Positions 6,472-8,593 of a stretch of 8,593 bases of DNA are shown here, in pieces (positions within the stretch are counted from its first letter, which is position 1; each line of letters begins with the position of its first letter). Made by a program: the position numbers and the translations under genes. The DNA is taken from assembly GCA_964195005.1 (NCBI GenBank), contig CAXMOO010000182.1, forward strand, positions 1-8,593, read 5' to 3'. The notes below the pieces were generated by a model, which did no database searches, was not told the origin of the DNA, and saw nothing but the letters and a program-made list of their open reading frames with translations. The stretch is from JAUXLW01 sp964195005. Its GTDB lineage: Bacteria; Actinomycetota; Acidimicrobiia; Spongiisociales; SHLN01.

Positions 6472-7775
6472 TGTCCCTGGGAGACAACGTGGAACTTGCC
6501 AAACGGATCTCGGCTGAGGCTAAGCAGCTGCAGGAGGATTGGAACACCAACCCGCGTTGGCAGGGTGTCGAACGCCCCTATTTCGCCGAGGAAGTCATAC
6601 GCCTTCGTGGCTCGGTCACGGTCGAGCACTCTCTGGCCACCAGGGGGGCCGAGAAACTGTGGAACCTGACCCAGGGTCTTGGCTACACCAACGCTCTGGG
6701 CGCGTTGAGTGGTAGCCAGGCCGTGCAAATGGTCAAGGCAGGGCTCAATGCGATCTATCTGAGTGGCTGGCAAGTGGCCGGCGACGCGAATTTGGCCGAG
6801 GAGGTCTATCCGGACCAGAGCCTTTACCCGGCTAACAGTGCTCCAGCACTGGTGAGACGGATCAACAACGCCCTGCTGAGGGCAGATCAGGTCGAATGGG
6901 CAGAAGGCAGGGCAGACACAGACTGGATGGTCCCGATACTGGCAGATGCCGAGGCGGGCTTTGGTGGTGCCCTCAACGCCTTTGAGTTGATGAAATCCTT
7001 CATCAAGGCGGGAGCGTCGGGCGTCCACTTCGAGGACCAGCTGGCAGCCGAAAAGAAATGCGGGCACATGGGGGGCAAAGTGCTGGTCCCGACTTCGCAA
7101 CACATTCGTACCCTCACGGCCGCTCGGCTTGCCGCCGATGTCCTGGGTGTCCCCACCCTCGTCGTTGCCAGGACCGATGCTAATACCGCAGAACTCCTCA
7201 CCAGCGACGTCGACGAACGTGATCGTGAGTCCCTGACCGGGGAGCGCACGAGCGAAGGGTTCTATCGAATCCACAACGGGCTTGACGCTGCCATCACCCG
7301 GAGCCTGGCCTATGCGCCGTATGCCGACCTGCTCTGGTGCGAGACGGCGCATCCCGACCTCAGCGAGGCAGCCGCCTTCGCCGAGGCAATTCACGCTGAA
7401 TTCCCTGGCAAGAAACTGGCTTACAACTGCTCGCCTTCGTTCAACTGGAAAGCGCACCTGGATGACGGCACCATTGCCAAGTTCCAGGAGGAGCTTGGTG
7501 CCATGGGGTATAGCTTCCAGTTCATCACCCTGGCCGGCTTTCACTCACTCAATGCTTCGATGTTTCACCTGGCTCATGAGTACGCCGATGAGGGCATGAC
7601 GGCGTATGTCCGCCTTCAGCAGCACGAGTTCGAATTGGAACTCGACGGCTACACCGCCATGCGCCATCAGAGAGAGGTCGGCGCCGGATACTTCGACCAG
7701 GTGACCCAGATCATCAGCGGCGGAGCGACTTCCACCTCGGCGCTCGAAGGGTCAACCGAACAAGAGCAGTTCTGA
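6471..7775 (+). CDS. aceA: Isocitrate lyase
   Basis: The 434-aa enzyme splits isocitrate into succinate and glyoxylate, the entry step of the glyoxylate shunt. The catalytic loop KKCGHM is intact (195-200, active-site Cys197). Also present are YLSGWQVAGD (96-105), the metal-site region ILADAEAGFGG (156-166) with FEDQ (187-190), ARTDA (233-237), NCSPSFNW (319-326) and a C-terminal tail ending GSTEQEQF, very like the lid-closing tail of the bacterial prokaryotic-type enzymes. Length fits the short class of about 430 aa, without the insert of eukaryotic or ICL2-type enzymes. The ATG at 6471-6473 overlaps the aceB stop as TGATG, giving translational coupling and explaining the missing Shine-Dalgarno. 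The order aceB-aceA resembles the enterobacterial one. Carbon flux here competes with isocitrate dehydrogenase. Confidence 0.98.
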   Translation: MSLGDNVELAKRISAEAKQLQEDWNTNPRWQGVERPYFAEEVIRLRGSVTVEHSLATRGAEKLWNLTQGLGYTNALGALSGSQAVQMVKAGLNAIYLSGWQVAGDANLAEEVYPDQSLYPANSAPALVRRINNALLRADQVEWAEGRADTDWMVPILADAEAGFGGALNAFELMKSFIKAGASGVHFEDQLAAEKKCGHMGGKVLVPTSQHIRTLTAARLAADVLGVPTLVVARTDANTAELLTSDVDERDRESLTGERTSEGFYRIHNGLDAAITRSLAYAPYADLLWCETAHPDLSEAAAFAEAIHAEFPGKKLAYNCSPSFNWKAHLDDGTIAKFQEELGAMGYSFQFITLAGFHSLNASMFHLAHEYADEGMTAYVRLQQHEFELELDGYTAMRHQREVGAGYFDQVTQIISGGATSTSALEGSTEQEQF

Positions 7776-7867
7776 CGCTGGTCCGGGCCTCCAATAGGCC
7801 GCGCCAATTACTGCGAAATCGGTCTATCTGAGCTACGTTGTATGTGTACTACGGGGGTACGCACAGC
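7776..7867 (+). promoter_or_regulatory. aceA-glpX intergenic region with possible glpX promoter
   Basis: These 92 bp hold the weak hairpin at 7786-7800 and an AT-richer part at 7805-7850. A TACGTT (TAnnnT, -10-like) sits at 7834-7839 without a clear -35. A GGGGG run at 7853-7857, 10 nt before the GTG start of glpX, could serve as ribosome-binding site. Whether glpX has its own promoter or is read from aceBA cannot be decided. Confidence 0.3.
7786..7800 (+). terminator. Short hairpin after aceA, weak terminator or processing site
   Basis: A 5-bp perfect stem GGCCT/AGGCC with a CCAAT loop starts 11 nt after the aceA stop. No U tract follows, so efficient intrinsic termination is unlikely; partial read-through into glpX is possible. 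Confidence 0.22.
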
Positions 7868-8593
7868 GTGGAAATTCCAGAACACAACCTGGGTCTCGAC
7901 CTCGTCCGAGTAACTGAATCGGCCGCGATCGCCGCCGCCCGCTGGCAAGGGCGCGGCGACAAAGTGTCTGTCGATCAGGCCGCTGTTGACGGTATGCGGC
8001 TCATCTTGGGAAATATCGACATTGCCGGAACGATTGTCATCGGCGAAGGTGAGAAAGATGAAGCCCCCATGTTGCACAACGGCGAGTCTGTCGGCACCGG
8101 AAACGGCCCGGCCATGGACGTTGCCGTTGACCCGGTAGACGGAACCACTCTCACCTCTGAGGGCATGCCAGGTGCGGTGGCGGTAATCGCCCTATCCGAA
8201 AAGGGCACGATGTACGCCCCGGGAAGCCTCGTCTATATGGACAAAATCGCGGTAGGGCCGGCGGCCGCCGGATCAATTGACCTCGAAGCGCCGGTGGCTC
8301 ACAACCTTGCCCAGGTGGCGAAGGCGCTCGACAAGGACGTCGCGGATGTCACCGCCATCATGCTGAGTCGTCCCCGTAATACTCGCTTTATCGACGCCGC
8401 TCGTGAGGCTGGTGCCCGTATCCGCTTGATCCGCGACGGTGACGTCGCCGGGGCGATCGCCACAGCGCAACCCGAAAGCGGGATCGATATCTTGTTCGGC
8501 ATCGGCGGCTCGCCGGAGGCTGTGATAGCTGCTGGAGCTCTAACGTGCATGGAGGGCGAGATGCAATGCAAGTTATGGCCCCGCGACGATAAG
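7868..8593 (+). CDS. glpX: Fructose-1,6-bisphosphatase class II (GlpX), 3' end beyond the window
   Basis: The 242 codons seen are about three quarters of a usual 320-340-aa GlpX; the gene runs off the window without a stop. It removes the 1-phosphate from fructose 1,6-bisphosphate in the cytoplasm, the committed gluconeogenic step, with a divalent metal. Visible family blocks are ARWQGRGDK (24-32), VIGEGEKDEAPML (57-69), VDPVDGTTLT (87-96), YMDKIAVGP (123-131), RLIRDGDVAGAI (186-197) and GIGGSPEAVIAAGAL (211-225). Probable metal ligands, by recalled alignment to the E. coli enzyme, are D31, E60, D88 and E217. The segment EMQCKLWPRD has Cys234 where relatives usually carry glycine. The start is GTG 7868, giving the usual NLGLDLVRVTE N-terminus; GTG 7844 and TTG 7838 are in-frame alternatives. 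In many actinobacteria GlpX is the main bisphosphatase. Its place after aceBA fits growth on acetate, fatty acids or amino acids. Confidence 0.96.
   Translation, partial: MEIPEHNLGLDLVRVTESAAIAAARWQGRGDKVSVDQAAVDGMRLILGNIDIAGTIVIGEGEKDEAPMLHNGESVGTGNGPAMDVAVDPVDGTTLTSEGMPGAVAVIALSEKGTMYAPGSLVYMDKIAVGPAAAGSIDLEAPVAHNLAQVAKALDKDVADVTAIMLSRPRNTRFIDAAREAGARIRLIRDGDVAGAIATAQPESGIDILFGIGGSPEAVIAAGALTCMEGEMQCKLWPRDDK

Noticed and set aside
6339..7544. A 401-codon open frame antisense to aceA
   Set aside because: aceA is certain by motifs over its full length; the antisense frame has low-complexity shadow composition, no recognisable domain and no sensible start signal.

Overview
The window looks like a chromosomal segment of a moderately high-GC actinobacterium, possibly of the Acidimicrobiia type. 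The lineage is inferred from three things: a RamB/ScfR-like regulator divergent from the glyoxylate-shunt genes, a GlpX-type fructose-1,6-bisphosphatase with actinobacterial sequence character, and frequent GTG starts. The sequence alone does not settle a genus. I saw no mobile element, CRISPR array, rRNA or tRNA. No gene-free stretch exceeds about 110 bp.

Layout: (1) positions 2-262 hold the 3' end of a plus-strand PQQ-dependent sugar dehydrogenase-like (GSDH/Hhip-type) gene. A perfect 11-bp inverted repeat (272-300) follows it and serves as a probable bidirectional terminator shared with the convergent minus-strand block. (2) The minus-strand block, read from 4800 down to 319, contains a RamB/ScfR-family regulator, a TPR-type lipoprotein, azlC and azlD (branched-chain amino-acid exporter, ATGA overlap), a conserved protein of unknown function with an SRPBCC-like look, and a single-domain RRM RNA-binding protein. 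The first five genes are spaced 54 bp or less apart and could be one transcript. The RRM gene stands 106 bp off and probably has its own promoter. (3) The plus-strand block starts 99 bp from the regulator: aceB (malate synthase A), aceA (isocitrate lyase, 1-nt overlap), and after 92 bp glpX (fructose-1,6-bisphosphatase II), which is cut by the window edge.

How they fit together: aceB and aceA make C4 acids from acetyl-CoA by bypassing the decarboxylating TCA steps. GlpX commits carbon from those acids to hexose by gluconeogenesis. The divergent regulator belongs to a family known to sense acetate or short-chain acyl-CoA status, so the 99-bp region at 4801-4899 is the likely control point. Linking the same regulator to AzlCD suggests, by inference only, a tie between branched-chain amino-acid or short-chain acyl overflow and the shunt. 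I see no clearly new system. The best leads are the shared control region, the regulator/lipoprotein/AzlCD cluster, the unknown 170-aa protein and the bacterial RRM protein.
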